Positions 36,596 to 44,013 of a DNA stretch of 64,000 nucleotides are shown piece after piece; position 1 is the stretch's first letter, and the number at the start of each line of letters is the position of its first letter. Location: positions 124,001 to 188,000 of the forward strand of contig JACRBG010000002.1 in the NCBI GenBank assembly GCA_016234595.1. Reading direction: 5' to 3'. Source of the stretch: Chloroflexota bacterium. GTDB taxonomy: Bacteria > Chloroflexota > Anaerolineae > Aggregatilineales > J027. A program made the position numbers and the translations under genes. The notes below the pieces were generated by a model. It had not been told where the DNA came from. It did no database searches and saw only the letters and a list, made by a program, of their open reading frames with translations.

Positions 36596-37252
36596 TTAAC
36601 GATAGCTCATAGAGGTGCGGTCAGATTTGGCGTTGAGCAACACTGCCCCCAATAGTCTGACTCCCACACGCTCCAATTGAAGTTTAGCACGAGTAGCATG
36701 ATCGCGGCGTGATTTATTGGCTTGAACTACCAACAACACCCCACCCAATTTTTGGCCTAGCACCAGAGCATCGGCAGCAACCAATACAGGTGGCATTTCA
36801 AACACCAAAAAATCAGCAGATTTCATTAATCTTTGAATAACTCCGTCCATCCGTACTGATGCCAACACATCTACTGGATTGGGAGGCAATGGCCCGCTGG
36901 TCAAGACCTGCAAATTTTCGACATCAGTCTGGTTCAGCGGTGGATTTTCAAAGGCGCTCTCTTCCAAAACCATTGAGGTTAGTCCACGTTCATTGGGCAG
37001 GCCCCAAACAAGATGTTGTTCGGGTCGTCGTAGATCGGCATCCACCAGCACCGTGCGCCGCCCACTTTGCGCAAGTGTCACTGCGAGGTTGGCCGTCGCA
37101 ATACTTTTGTGATTGTCTTGAGCCGGGGCGGTGACCCCAATGGTAATGACCTGCTGGTCAAGATTGCTGAACAGCAAATTGGTGCGCAAGGTGCGATAGG
37201 CATCGGATGCAGGCGAACGTGGGTCTTTTAGGGTAATCAAATCAACAGCCAT
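36596..37252 (-). CDS. Tyrosine-kinase-like ATPase (CpsD/BY-kinase family) with altered P-loop
   Basis: The protein has 218 residues. BY-kinases act with a Wzz-like partner to control capsule or exopolysaccharide length. The family start DPRSPASDAYRTLRTNLLFS and the second Walker motif RTVLVDADLRRP (about 66-77) are clear. Walker A reads TAPAQDNHKS (41-50): Lys49 and Ser50 remain, but the usual Gly and acidic residues (PGEGKS type) are gone. The C-terminal Tyr cluster is reduced to one Tyr (SMSYR). ATP use is therefore doubtful. It lies 7 bases after the Wzz-like gene. Confidence 0.85.
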   Translation of the reverse strand: MAVDLITLKDPRSPASDAYRTLRTNLLFSNLDQQVITIGVTAPAQDNHKSIATANLAVTLAQSGRRTVLVDADLRRPEQHLVWGLPNERGLTSMVLEESAFENPPLNQTDVENLQVLTSGPLPPNPVDVLASVRMDGVIQRLMKSADFLVFEMPPVLVAADALVLGQKLGGVLLVVQANKSRRDHATRAKLQLERVGVRLLGAVLLNAKSDRTSMSYR

Positions 37253-37259
37253 AATTTAT

Positions 37260-37913
37260 TTATTCGGCCTCCGGCACAATTGCCAACAATGGAATTTCAA
37301 GCAGGCGCTCAATATCCTCTGCACGTCGCAAAATATTCGATTCCAGATATTCCAGTACAAACGCGACAATAAACCCGATAATCAACCCCAAAATAGCTCC
37401 TGCCAAGACGTTCACTTGGGTATTGGGACGATGCTGCCCATAGGTCGCTGTATCTAATAATTGGGCCTCGATACGGTCTTGGCGCGTCAACTGACTATTT
37501 TCGCGATCACGAAAAGCCACTAACTCACGACCCCATTCTGTTGCGATAGCCGCTGCTTGAGGGCCATCCGGTAAATCTACGGCGATTTGAATAGTCAAGG
37601 TGGTGGGATCAGAATTGATCGTCGTATTAGAACGCAAATCTCCCGGCCTCATATCCAGTTGCAGGGTGTCAATGACATTGTTGGCGACCAAATCGGTATT
37701 GAGATATTCCACAAAGCTCCGTAGTAAGATACGCAGTGTTTCCGAGAGGCCGAGATCGTTTCGAGCAGGTAGAAGTAACACTTTTTGGGTGGCGCGATAT
37801 TCGACGGTTTGGGCTTTGCTAAAGCCAAAGGCCGCCCCAGCTGTAATCATGATGGCAAGGATGATGATCCAGCCGCGCCGCACCAATACACGCACATAGT
37901 CAAGTAAATTCAT
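37260..37913 (-). CDS. Wzz/CapA-like chain-length determinant protein
   Basis: The protein has 217 residues. Membrane helices lie at each end (about 13-33 and 170-190) around an extracytoplasmic part with YRATQKVLLLPARND, the standard Wzz domain layout. The cytoplasmic tail ends RAEDIERLLEIPLLAIVPEAE, the site that in this family contacts the BY-kinase partner, encoded next. Such proteins set polysaccharide chain length and help export. The outer domain is shorter than in enteric Wzz. Confidence 0.88.
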   Translation of the reverse strand: MNLLDYVRVLVRRGWIIILAIMITAGAAFGFSKAQTVEYRATQKVLLLPARNDLGLSETLRILLRSFVEYLNTDLVANNVIDTLQLDMRPGDLRSNTTINSDPTTLTIQIAVDLPDGPQAAAIATEWGRELVAFRDRENSQLTRQDRIEAQLLDTATYGQHRPNTQVNVLAGAILGLIIGFIVAFVLEYLESNILRRAEDIERLLEIPLLAIVPEAE

Positions 37914-37951
37914 AAGGCTTTATTCTCCGCAGTTCTGGCAAAGCGCCGCAC

Positions 37952-37957
37952 ATTATA
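37952..37957 (-). promoter_or_regulatory. Candidate -10 element before the Wzz-like gene
   Basis: TATAAT on the minus strand, with the start codon about 40 bases downstream. The 118-base gap between the two Wzz-like genes suggests an internal promoter here. No clear -35. Confidence 0.35.
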
Positions 37958-38031
37958 GCGGCAGATAACCCCCATCGCCTAGCCCGTTGTCTAATCGTGT
38001 GTGAGGCGGCGTCAGGTGGTGGTGCAATCGG

Positions 38032-38751
38032 CTAAGTTCGAGGAATCACCCCAAGCATTTCCAGCCCGATTTTTTCCAGGTCGGCTTTATCGCGCACACT
38101 GTCATCCAAATATTCGGCCAATACCGCCAAGCCAAGCCCTGCTGCCAAACCAATCACAATTCGAATAAAGGGATTAAGGCGTGTGGTCAAAGGGGGCACG
38201 GTGCGGACGACGTCAATTTCATCCAGCGGCACGATTTGGGCGGGTTCATAAGCGAACTGCGGGAAATATTGTTGATTGCGTGTTTGCAGAACCGTGATGG
38301 TGGCGGCGGCGATTTTTTCCAATTCAGCTTCATTGTCCCAACCGAAATAGACCACAAAAATGCTGCGGGCGCTGTCGGCGGCAAAAGCTGGGCGCAAGTC
38401 GTCGGTACTGATGTCCAGATTGTACTCACTTTGGAGGGTGGCGCTTACCTCACGGGTAAAACTGCTGCTTGTCACCCATTGGGGCATGTTGACAACCACG
38501 TATTCCGATGCCAGCCACGGCACATAGGCGGTATCTTCATAAGTCCCACTGGTTGAATTGGCAGGCACAGCAGCGGCATTCGTTTCATCGGGCGGTGCGG
38601 CAGCCGTAAAGCGCATGGTCGCGCCATAAGTTTCAGGTGGCGAGATGGCATCAGGGATGGCGGGCAAACTCCATAACAGGGTAATTGCAGCCGGAATGGC
38701 AATTAGCCACCAACGGCGCAAGACAAAGTTCCATAGGGTGAGTAGTTCCAA
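38032..38751 (-). CDS. Second Wzz-like polysaccharide chain-length protein
   Basis: The protein has 239 residues from a TTG codon two bases after the stop of the glycosyltransferase gene and ten bases after AAAGGGA. An ATG 39 bases earlier would overlap that gene. Helices lie at about 12-32 and 190-212. The outer part has the Wzz-type pattern YGATMRFTAAAPP. The cytoplasmic tail reads DSVRDKADLEKIGLEMLGVIPRT. It is a distant paralog of the protein at 37260-37913, so the cluster encodes two co-polymerase-like proteins and one kinase-like partner. Confidence 0.82.
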   Translation of the reverse strand: MELLTLWNFVLRRWWLIAIPAAITLLWSLPAIPDAISPPETYGATMRFTAAAPPDETNAAAVPANSTSGTYEDTAYVPWLASEYVVVNMPQWVTSSSFTREVSATLQSEYNLDISTDDLRPAFAADSARSIFVVYFGWDNEAELEKIAAATITVLQTRNQQYFPQFAYEPAQIVPLDEIDVVRTVPPLTTRLNPFIRIVIGLAAGLGLAVLAEYLDDSVRDKADLEKIGLEMLGVIPRT

Positions 38752-38753
38752 GT

Positions 38754-39863
38754 TTATTGAATCCCTTTCTGTTGTCGAAAGGCTTCCCATGCACCCGTCA
38801 CAAATTCAGTGATTTTTTGATTAAACACTTGAAGATCAAATTGAAGAGCATGGGCGCGACAATCGGCAGGATTATACGCGCTGGCATCAAAGGCTTGCAA
38901 TGCTGCCATTAAGGATTCAACGGTTTGCTCCTCAAACAGGATGCCTGTTTTGCCGGGAATGACTGTATCCAATGCCCCACCGCCTTTATAGGCAATCACA
39001 GGCCGTCCAGCGGCTTGGGCTTGTACGGGTGTGATGCCAAAATCTTCAAGGCCGGGGAAGATGAAGGCTTTAGCACGGGCAAACAATCCCGGTAATTCTT
39101 CATCCGGCACATAGCCCAAAAACTCGATAGTTGGACCAGCCATACTTTTGAGTCGGTCTATATCGCGGCCGCGCCCACCGACTTTGAGGGGCAAACCGAG
39201 CTGCGTACAGGCCTGCACCGCCAAATCTACCCGTTTATAAGGAATCAATCGCCCGATACTCAAAAAATAATCGCCCGTATCACTGAGGGGTACAAAACGC
39301 TGGGTAGCGACAGGCGGGTAGATAATCACCGACTCACGGTTATAGTATTGCTGGATACGGGCTTGGATTTCGGTGCTGATGGCGATGAAGTGGTGGACTT
39401 TCTGGGCGGCACGATAGTCCCAGCGACGCAGGAAGCCAATCAAGGGACGTAGGGCCAAACGGATGGGTTTGGGCACAGTTTCACGTTCCATATAGGCGTC
39501 ATATTGCCAAACATAGCGCGTGGGGGCGAGGCAATAACACACATGCACCGTTGCTGGCCCAACCTTCAACCCATGACAAAAGCCGCTTTTATTGCTCAAC
39601 ACGACGTCCACATCGGAGAGTTTTAGACCACCCCAAGCCAATGGATATAACGGAAAAAAGGCCTGATGTTTCTGATGGATTTTGGGCAGATGGTCTATCC
39701 AGAGGGTATGTAAGTCCCATTTTTGCCAGTGAGCGGGCATTTTTTCGCGCCAATAAATACTGGTGTAGATGGGGGCGTTGGGATAGAGGGTGACTAGTGC
39801 CTCTAGGACATCTTCGGCCCCGCCGATTTGATTGAGCCAGTCGTGTACTAACGCCAACCGCAT
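38754..39863 (-). CDS. Glycosyltransferase family 4
   Basis: The protein has 369 residues from the ATG preceded by GAGG; an upstream frame extension lacks a site. The start MRLALVHDWLNQIGGAEDVLEAL and the C-terminal GT-B motif AFIFPGLEDFGITPVQAQAAGRPVIAYKGGG (catalytic Glu region) are typical of GT4 mannosyl- or similar retaining transferases such as WbaZ. It acts at the cytoplasmic side on lipid-linked sugar. It is the first gene of the polysaccharide cluster running left to rfbB. Confidence 0.93.
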   Translation of the reverse strand: MRLALVHDWLNQIGGAEDVLEALVTLYPNAPIYTSIYWREKMPAHWQKWDLHTLWIDHLPKIHQKHQAFFPLYPLAWGGLKLSDVDVVLSNKSGFCHGLKVGPATVHVCYCLAPTRYVWQYDAYMERETVPKPIRLALRPLIGFLRRWDYRAAQKVHHFIAISTEIQARIQQYYNRESVIIYPPVATQRFVPLSDTGDYFLSIGRLIPYKRVDLAVQACTQLGLPLKVGGRGRDIDRLKSMAGPTIEFLGYVPDEELPGLFARAKAFIFPGLEDFGITPVQAQAAGRPVIAYKGGGALDTVIPGKTGILFEEQTVESLMAALQAFDASAYNPADCRAHALQFDLQVFNQKITEFVTGAWEAFRQQKGIQ

Positions 39864-39998
39864 GTAACCCTCACAATCGCCCATCTAGCAAATACCCAAT
39901 CGCTTAGTATATCGTGAAATTCCCTCAATCTTGCTTTAAATTTCGCTTGCTGCCCTGTACAATCAAGGCATTAATATCCACCCGGATAAGGACATTTC

Positions 39999-41039
39999 AT
40001 GGGCAAGCAAAATCTCTCCGCTTCTCTGCTAACGACCTTCAACGATTACTATCAACGCACCATCCAAAAACACCTCAATGATTCGCCTCTCCTAGAGTCA
40101 ATGCTGGGGTATCATCTCGGTTGGCTGGATGCGGAAGGCCACCCCGCGAAAATCAACCCCGGCAAACAAATCCGCCCATTGTTGACACTGTTATCTTGTG
40201 GAGCGATGGGAGGGCAGCCCGAAGATGCGTTGGCGATGGCGGCGGGCATTGAACTCATCCACAATTTTTCGCTGATTCACGATGATGTGATGGACAACTC
40301 CGATTTGCGACGAGGACGCCCCACCGTGTGGAAACAATGGGGGGTGAATCAGGCTATTAATGCGGGTGATGGCGCGTATGGCATTAGTTTTCAGATGGTG
40401 GCCGAAACCGATGTACCCAATCTCGACCCCCAAACCATTGTCTATGCCGAACGCATTTTGGCGAAGGCGTGTGTGGATACGGTCAAAGGGCAGATGTTGG
40501 ATATTTCGTTCGAGAGCCGTGATGATGTGCAAGCGGATGAATATCGCCTGATGGTCGAATTGAAAACTGGGCCATTGTTGGGGGCGGCATTGGCAGGTGG
40601 GGCGATTTTTGCTGGAGCGCCGATTTCCCAAGCGGACACTCTTGTTGCGATTGGGCGGCATCTGGGCATTGCATTTCAAATTCAAGACGATGTGTTGGGG
40701 ATTTGGGGTAAGCCGGAAGAAACCGGAAAGTCCGCTAGTGATGATTTGACGGCCAAGAAAAAATCGTTGCCGATCCTATGGGCCTATGAACATCTAGCGG
40801 CAGATGTGGTGGTGGAACTGCGGGAACTCTATCAACATCCTGCCCCATTACCTACCGACATCACCGCTCGCCTATATGATATTTTGACGGCAGACGGCGT
40901 ACAAGAAGCGATTCAAGCCGAAGCACAGAGTCATTATACCGAAGTGGTGCAGGGGTTGGAAACGCAGTATCCCACACCCTCCGACTATCGGGATGAATTG
41001 TTTAATATCGTGGCATTTATCGTCAATCGGGCCTATTAA
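39999..41039 (+). CDS. Polyprenyl diphosphate synthase (isoprenyl synthase family)
   Basis: The protein has 346 residues. It joins isopentenyl diphosphate to allylic diphosphates with Mg2+. The first Asp-rich motif is Asp95-Asp96-x-x-Asp99 (LIHDDVMDNSDLRRGRPT). The second is FQIQDDVLGIWG, where the last Asp is Gly234, a variant also seen in other bacterial geranylgeranyl-type enzymes. Product length cannot be told by eye. AAGGA lies nine bases before the ATG. Its stop overlaps the stop of the convergent MBL gene by 4 bases. Confidence 0.93.
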   Translation: MGKQNLSASLLTTFNDYYQRTIQKHLNDSPLLESMLGYHLGWLDAEGHPAKINPGKQIRPLLTLLSCGAMGGQPEDALAMAAGIELIHNFSLIHDDVMDNSDLRRGRPTVWKQWGVNQAINAGDGAYGISFQMVAETDVPNLDPQTIVYAERILAKACVDTVKGQMLDISFESRDDVQADEYRLMVELKTGPLLGAALAGGAIFAGAPISQADTLVAIGRHLGIAFQIQDDVLGIWGKPEETGKSASDDLTAKKKSLPILWAYEHLAADVVVELRELYQHPAPLPTDITARLYDILTADGVQEAIQAEAQSHYTEVVQGLETQYPTPSDYRDELFNIVAFIVNRAY

Positions 41040-41722
41040 TTTAATGGTAGCCCATATTTTTGGGCAAACACCCGCAGTTGTTCCGCCGCATTTTCGATAA
41101 TAGGTTTGCCATGTCCAAAACAGATAATTTTTGGTTCTAGTGCCGCAATTTTGGTAATGGAGCGCCGATTTTCATCCATATCCACCGTCAAAAAGGCGAA
41201 GGGTAGTCGCATTTTGCGGGGGATATAAAAAATCACATCGCCCGTAAACAAAATCCGTTTTTCGGGATGCCAAAACGAGATATGCCCCGGCGCGTGCCCG
41301 AATGTAGCGACCACTTGCAGCCCACCTAAAATTTCGGGCAAGGTGTCTCCATCGGCGAGTTCGCGCTCAACCGCGACGGGTTTTAAGGTCATGTTGGGGG
41401 GATGGATGCGGGCCTTGACCGTTGGGATAGGAATTTCTCCCTGAATGACCCGCTTCTCTAAGGCCGATGCCCAAATTTCAGCCCCGGTTGCTTCTTTTAA
41501 ATGTGGTAATCCCCCAACATGATCGGGATGGGCATGGGTAATCAAAATCCGTTTAACATCTTTGGGTTGATAGCCCCGCGCTGCAAGCTGTTTGAGGATT
41601 CTTTTGGCCGCAGGTGCAACACTCGTATCAATTAGGGTCAGGCCATCGCTGTCCACAAGGCCATAAACTCGTCCAGCGGGTAGTCCGGTGAAAGTATAGA
41701 CATTTTCGCTAATCTGCTGCAT
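41036..41722 (-). CDS. MBL-fold metallohydrolase
   Basis: The protein has 228 residues from the ATG with GGGAG six bases upstream. The metallo-beta-lactamase motif THAHPDH (His63, His65, Asp67, His68) is present. Further ligands are His in FGHAPGHISFW, Asp in LFTGDVIFY and His in CFGHGKPI, so a two-metal site is complete. The substrate is not predictable; glyoxalase-II-like or lactonase-like activity is typical of such stand-alone proteins. It lies 14 bases after the upstream anchored-protein gene. Confidence 0.9.
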   Translation of the reverse strand: MQQISENVYTFTGLPAGRVYGLVDSDGLTLIDTSVAPAAKRILKQLAARGYQPKDVKRILITHAHPDHVGGLPHLKEATGAEIWASALEKRVIQGEIPIPTVKARIHPPNMTLKPVAVERELADGDTLPEILGGLQVVATFGHAPGHISFWHPEKRILFTGDVIFYIPRKMRLPFAFLTVDMDENRRSITKIAALEPKIICFGHGKPIIENAAEQLRVFAQKYGLPLN

Positions 41723-41736
41723 ATGCTTCTCCCTAT

Positions 41737-42732
41737 TTATGGTACAAAAATAAGACATGCCCCATCGGCAATGGCACAGCGCGCAATTTCCACATTATTC
41801 CAAAACACGGCAAACTGACCTGTCCAAAAAATAGTTGATGAGGTGGCGGGCGGGTTAACGGTCGCATTATAAAAAGTACAACTGGCAGGTTCTAGCGCCG
41901 CTTGTGTCCCGAAAATTTCGATCGCCACACAAGCGCTTGGCTCGACCGTCCCATAAATTTGGGCCCATGTATTGCCCGAAAAGACATGCCCGGTCTTGCC
42001 TAGCGCCTCGAATGACAATGGGCCAATTTCAATGGCGGTGTCATTGGGATTAGCGACGTAAAAACTGCTTGGGTTATAGAGTAATTTTAATGGTCGCCCA
42101 TCCGAATAAAGCACGGTGGGTGAGGGTTGAATAGTAGGGGTTATGGTCGTCCTTGGCGATGAAGTTACACTGGCCGTCTGGGTTGCTGTTGAGGGATGCG
42201 ATGCAGTTGTTGTTGGAATCGTGGTTTGGGATGGTGTTACGCTGGGGCGCGGGGTGTTGGTAGGGCGGGGCGTATGGCTCGGTTCAGATGAAGCTGTGAA
42301 GGTGGCTGTTGTCGAGGGAGTATCAGTTGCTTCGAGAGTAGGTGAAGTAACCACTGTGGCTGTGGCGGTAGGTGAAACACGGGTAGGTGGTAAATAGGTA
42401 AAGGTCGCGGTTGGGCCTGCTGACTCGATTACAAGGGATGGTGTGATGATTTCAGCCGTTGCGCTACGTGGTGTTGTCGAAGCGGGCGGCAATGTTTTGG
42501 TTGTAAGCTCCTGTGGCGTTACGGTTGCTTTTGTTGAGGTGAGTTGGGCCAATAAAGTGTGATTGCGGGTGGGTGGAATATAGTCAAAATCGCTGTTGCG
42601 GTCACTCAGCAAAACCGGCCCAACCAGAATGAAGAGTAGGCACAACAGCACCATTAGGCCGACCCCACCCATCATGAGTCGGAACAAAAGCATGGAACTT
42701 GATTGGGGCGACGGGCTTGACTGTGCTGTCAT
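41737..42732 (-). CDS. Anchored protein with Thr/Pro stalk and C-terminal four-Cys domain (paralog A)
   Basis: The protein has 331 residues. A single membrane helix (about 15-40) is followed by a Thr/Pro/Ser-rich stalk of about 165 residues and a C-terminal domain of about 115 residues with FYVANPNDTAIEIGPLSFEA, then four Cys (ACVAIEI, SCTFYN, RCAIA, ACLIFVP). The domain is paralogous to that of the next gene. It resembles outer domains in other Chloroflexota anchored proteins and perhaps a lamin-tail-like beta sandwich, but I cannot name the family. It should sit outside the membrane. Confidence 0.75.
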   Translation of the reverse strand: MTAQSSPSPQSSSMLLFRLMMGGVGLMVLLCLLFILVGPVLLSDRNSDFDYIPPTRNHTLLAQLTSTKATVTPQELTTKTLPPASTTPRSATAEIITPSLVIESAGPTATFTYLPPTRVSPTATATVVTSPTLEATDTPSTTATFTASSEPSHTPRPTNTPRPSVTPSQTTIPTTTASHPSTATQTASVTSSPRTTITPTIQPSPTVLYSDGRPLKLLYNPSSFYVANPNDTAIEIGPLSFEALGKTGHVFSGNTWAQIYGTVEPSACVAIEIFGTQAALEPASCTFYNATVNPPATSSTIFWTGQFAVFWNNVEIARCAIADGACLIFVP

Positions 42733-42807
42733 GAACAACCTTTATCGGGTGCAAAAGGCTCATTACCCCATTTTAAGTCCTATTGCCCAACTGAGCCAAG
42801 TTTTTAT

Positions 42808-43851
42808 TTAGGGCAAAAATACGTCGCATTGCCCCCCACTGATGTTGCAACGACCTATTTCCTGCTCATTCCATAAAACTCGGAATTGCGTGACGCCAGA
42901 ACGTGCTACCCAAAATATGAAAGGGGCGCTGCTTGGAGGAGTGACCTGCGCGTTGTAGTCTATACATTGACGTGGGCGCAACCACGTAGGGCCGGTGGTA
43001 ATTTCGATGCTGGCACAGCCATTGGGTTCGGCATACTCGTAAAACTCCGCCCAACGCGATCCATCAAAACGATACCCAACTGAAAGACCTGTGCTATCAA
43101 TTGCCTCAAATGCAAGGTTTGTTAGGGCAATTTGATTGCGGGTAGGATTCCATAAATATAAACTGGCATTGTCATAAAACAGGCGGATGCGCTGTCCGGT
43201 GGCGACCGTCGCTGTCAAAGTTGGCGGTGGTAAGATGGTCGCGGTTGGTGAGCTGACAGCGCCAGCAGGTAGGCTGTTGCTAGTAGGCAATAACGCATCC
43301 GGTGTATTGGTAGGAAGGGCCGTAAAACCAATCGTTGCCGTGGGGCCGCTGGTCGGCGGCATGGTCGGTTCCCCTGTATTGGTTGGAAGGAGCGTTCGAC
43401 TGGCGGTCGGGGTATTGGTGGCGGGAATGCGGGTGGGTGGCACCAAGGTATAAGTCAAGGTTGGCCCTGCAACTGTTGAAGTCGGTGGAATGGTCGCCGT
43501 GCGGGTTGAGGTTGGTGAAAGTTCAATAGTAGGGCTATTCGTTGGCCCAAGCGTTGGCACTTCCCCTACCACAAAAATAGTAGCGGTTGGGGGGGTAGAA
43601 GGTGTGCCGACTTCGGTTGTTTTGTCACCTTCATCGTCCCGATTATTCAAAATCCAATAGGCCACCCCGGCTAAAACCATGCAAGATACCAATAGCAGGC
43701 CTGTGCCAATGCCAATAAACCCGACAAACAACCAAGACGGAGGTTCTTCGGCGAGGGGTTTGACCATGCCAATCGGCGGGGCTGTGTTATGGGTAAGGGT
43801 CGGTGCGCCGTTGGGTTGTTGAATGGGGGTAGATAACTTTTTTCTTCGCAT
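42808..43851 (-). CDS. Anchored protein with Thr/Pro stalk and C-terminal four-Cys domain (paralog B)
   Basis: The protein has 347 residues from the ATG at 43851. A cytoplasmic lead of about 45 residues, one membrane helix (about 48-70), an acidic patch, a Thr/Pro stalk (about 80-215) and an outer domain follow. The outer domain has LYLWNPTRNQIALTNLAFEA and Cys in GCASIEI, QCIDYN, RCNISGG and QCDVFLP. Spacing and surroundings of these Cys match paralog A, so two disulfides are likely. The two genes lie in tandem, 75 bases apart, next to an L,D-transpeptidase. Confidence 0.75.
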   Translation of the reverse strand: MRRKKLSTPIQQPNGAPTLTHNTAPPIGMVKPLAEEPPSWLFVGFIGIGTGLLLVSCMVLAGVAYWILNNRDDEGDKTTEVGTPSTPPTATIFVVGEVPTLGPTNSPTIELSPTSTRTATIPPTSTVAGPTLTYTLVPPTRIPATNTPTASRTLLPTNTGEPTMPPTSGPTATIGFTALPTNTPDALLPTSNSLPAGAVSSPTATILPPPTLTATVATGQRIRLFYDNASLYLWNPTRNQIALTNLAFEAIDSTGLSVGYRFDGSRWAEFYEYAEPNGCASIEITTGPTWLRPRQCIDYNAQVTPPSSAPFIFWVARSGVTQFRVLWNEQEIGRCNISGGQCDVFLP

Positions 43852-43878
43852 CAAATTGGTACTCTCCAAAGCTGCATA

Positions 43879-43887
43879 ACTATAGCA
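43879..43887 (-). promoter_or_regulatory. Extended -10 promoter of the four-Cys protein genes
   Basis: TGCTATAGT on the minus strand: TGn plus a 5-of-6 -10 match. The ATG at 43851 lies about 28 bases downstream. Confidence 0.45.
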
Positions 43888-43938
43888 CGCCTCCTCGGCT
43901 TTGCCACAACGGAACCGTTACGGTTTTGTGACAATCGC

Positions 43939-43967
43939 TTGACAACCCCCTAAACCAGACTTAGCCT
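43939..43967 (+). promoter_or_regulatory. Candidate promoter of the L,D-transpeptidase gene
   Basis: A perfect TTGACA (43939-43944) with 17 bases to a weak TAGCCT (43962-43967). An AACGG-AA-CCGTT palindrome lies just upstream. The gene starts at 44014. Confidence 0.35.
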
Positions 43968-44013
43968 ATTAAGAGTAGACTAAATTCAACAAGCACTTCC
44001 AACTGAAAATCTC

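Noticed and set aside
42143-43453. Plus-strand open frames opposite the two stalked four-Cys proteins
   Set aside because: They are Val/Gly-rich shadows of Thr/Pro codons on the real strand and match no family.
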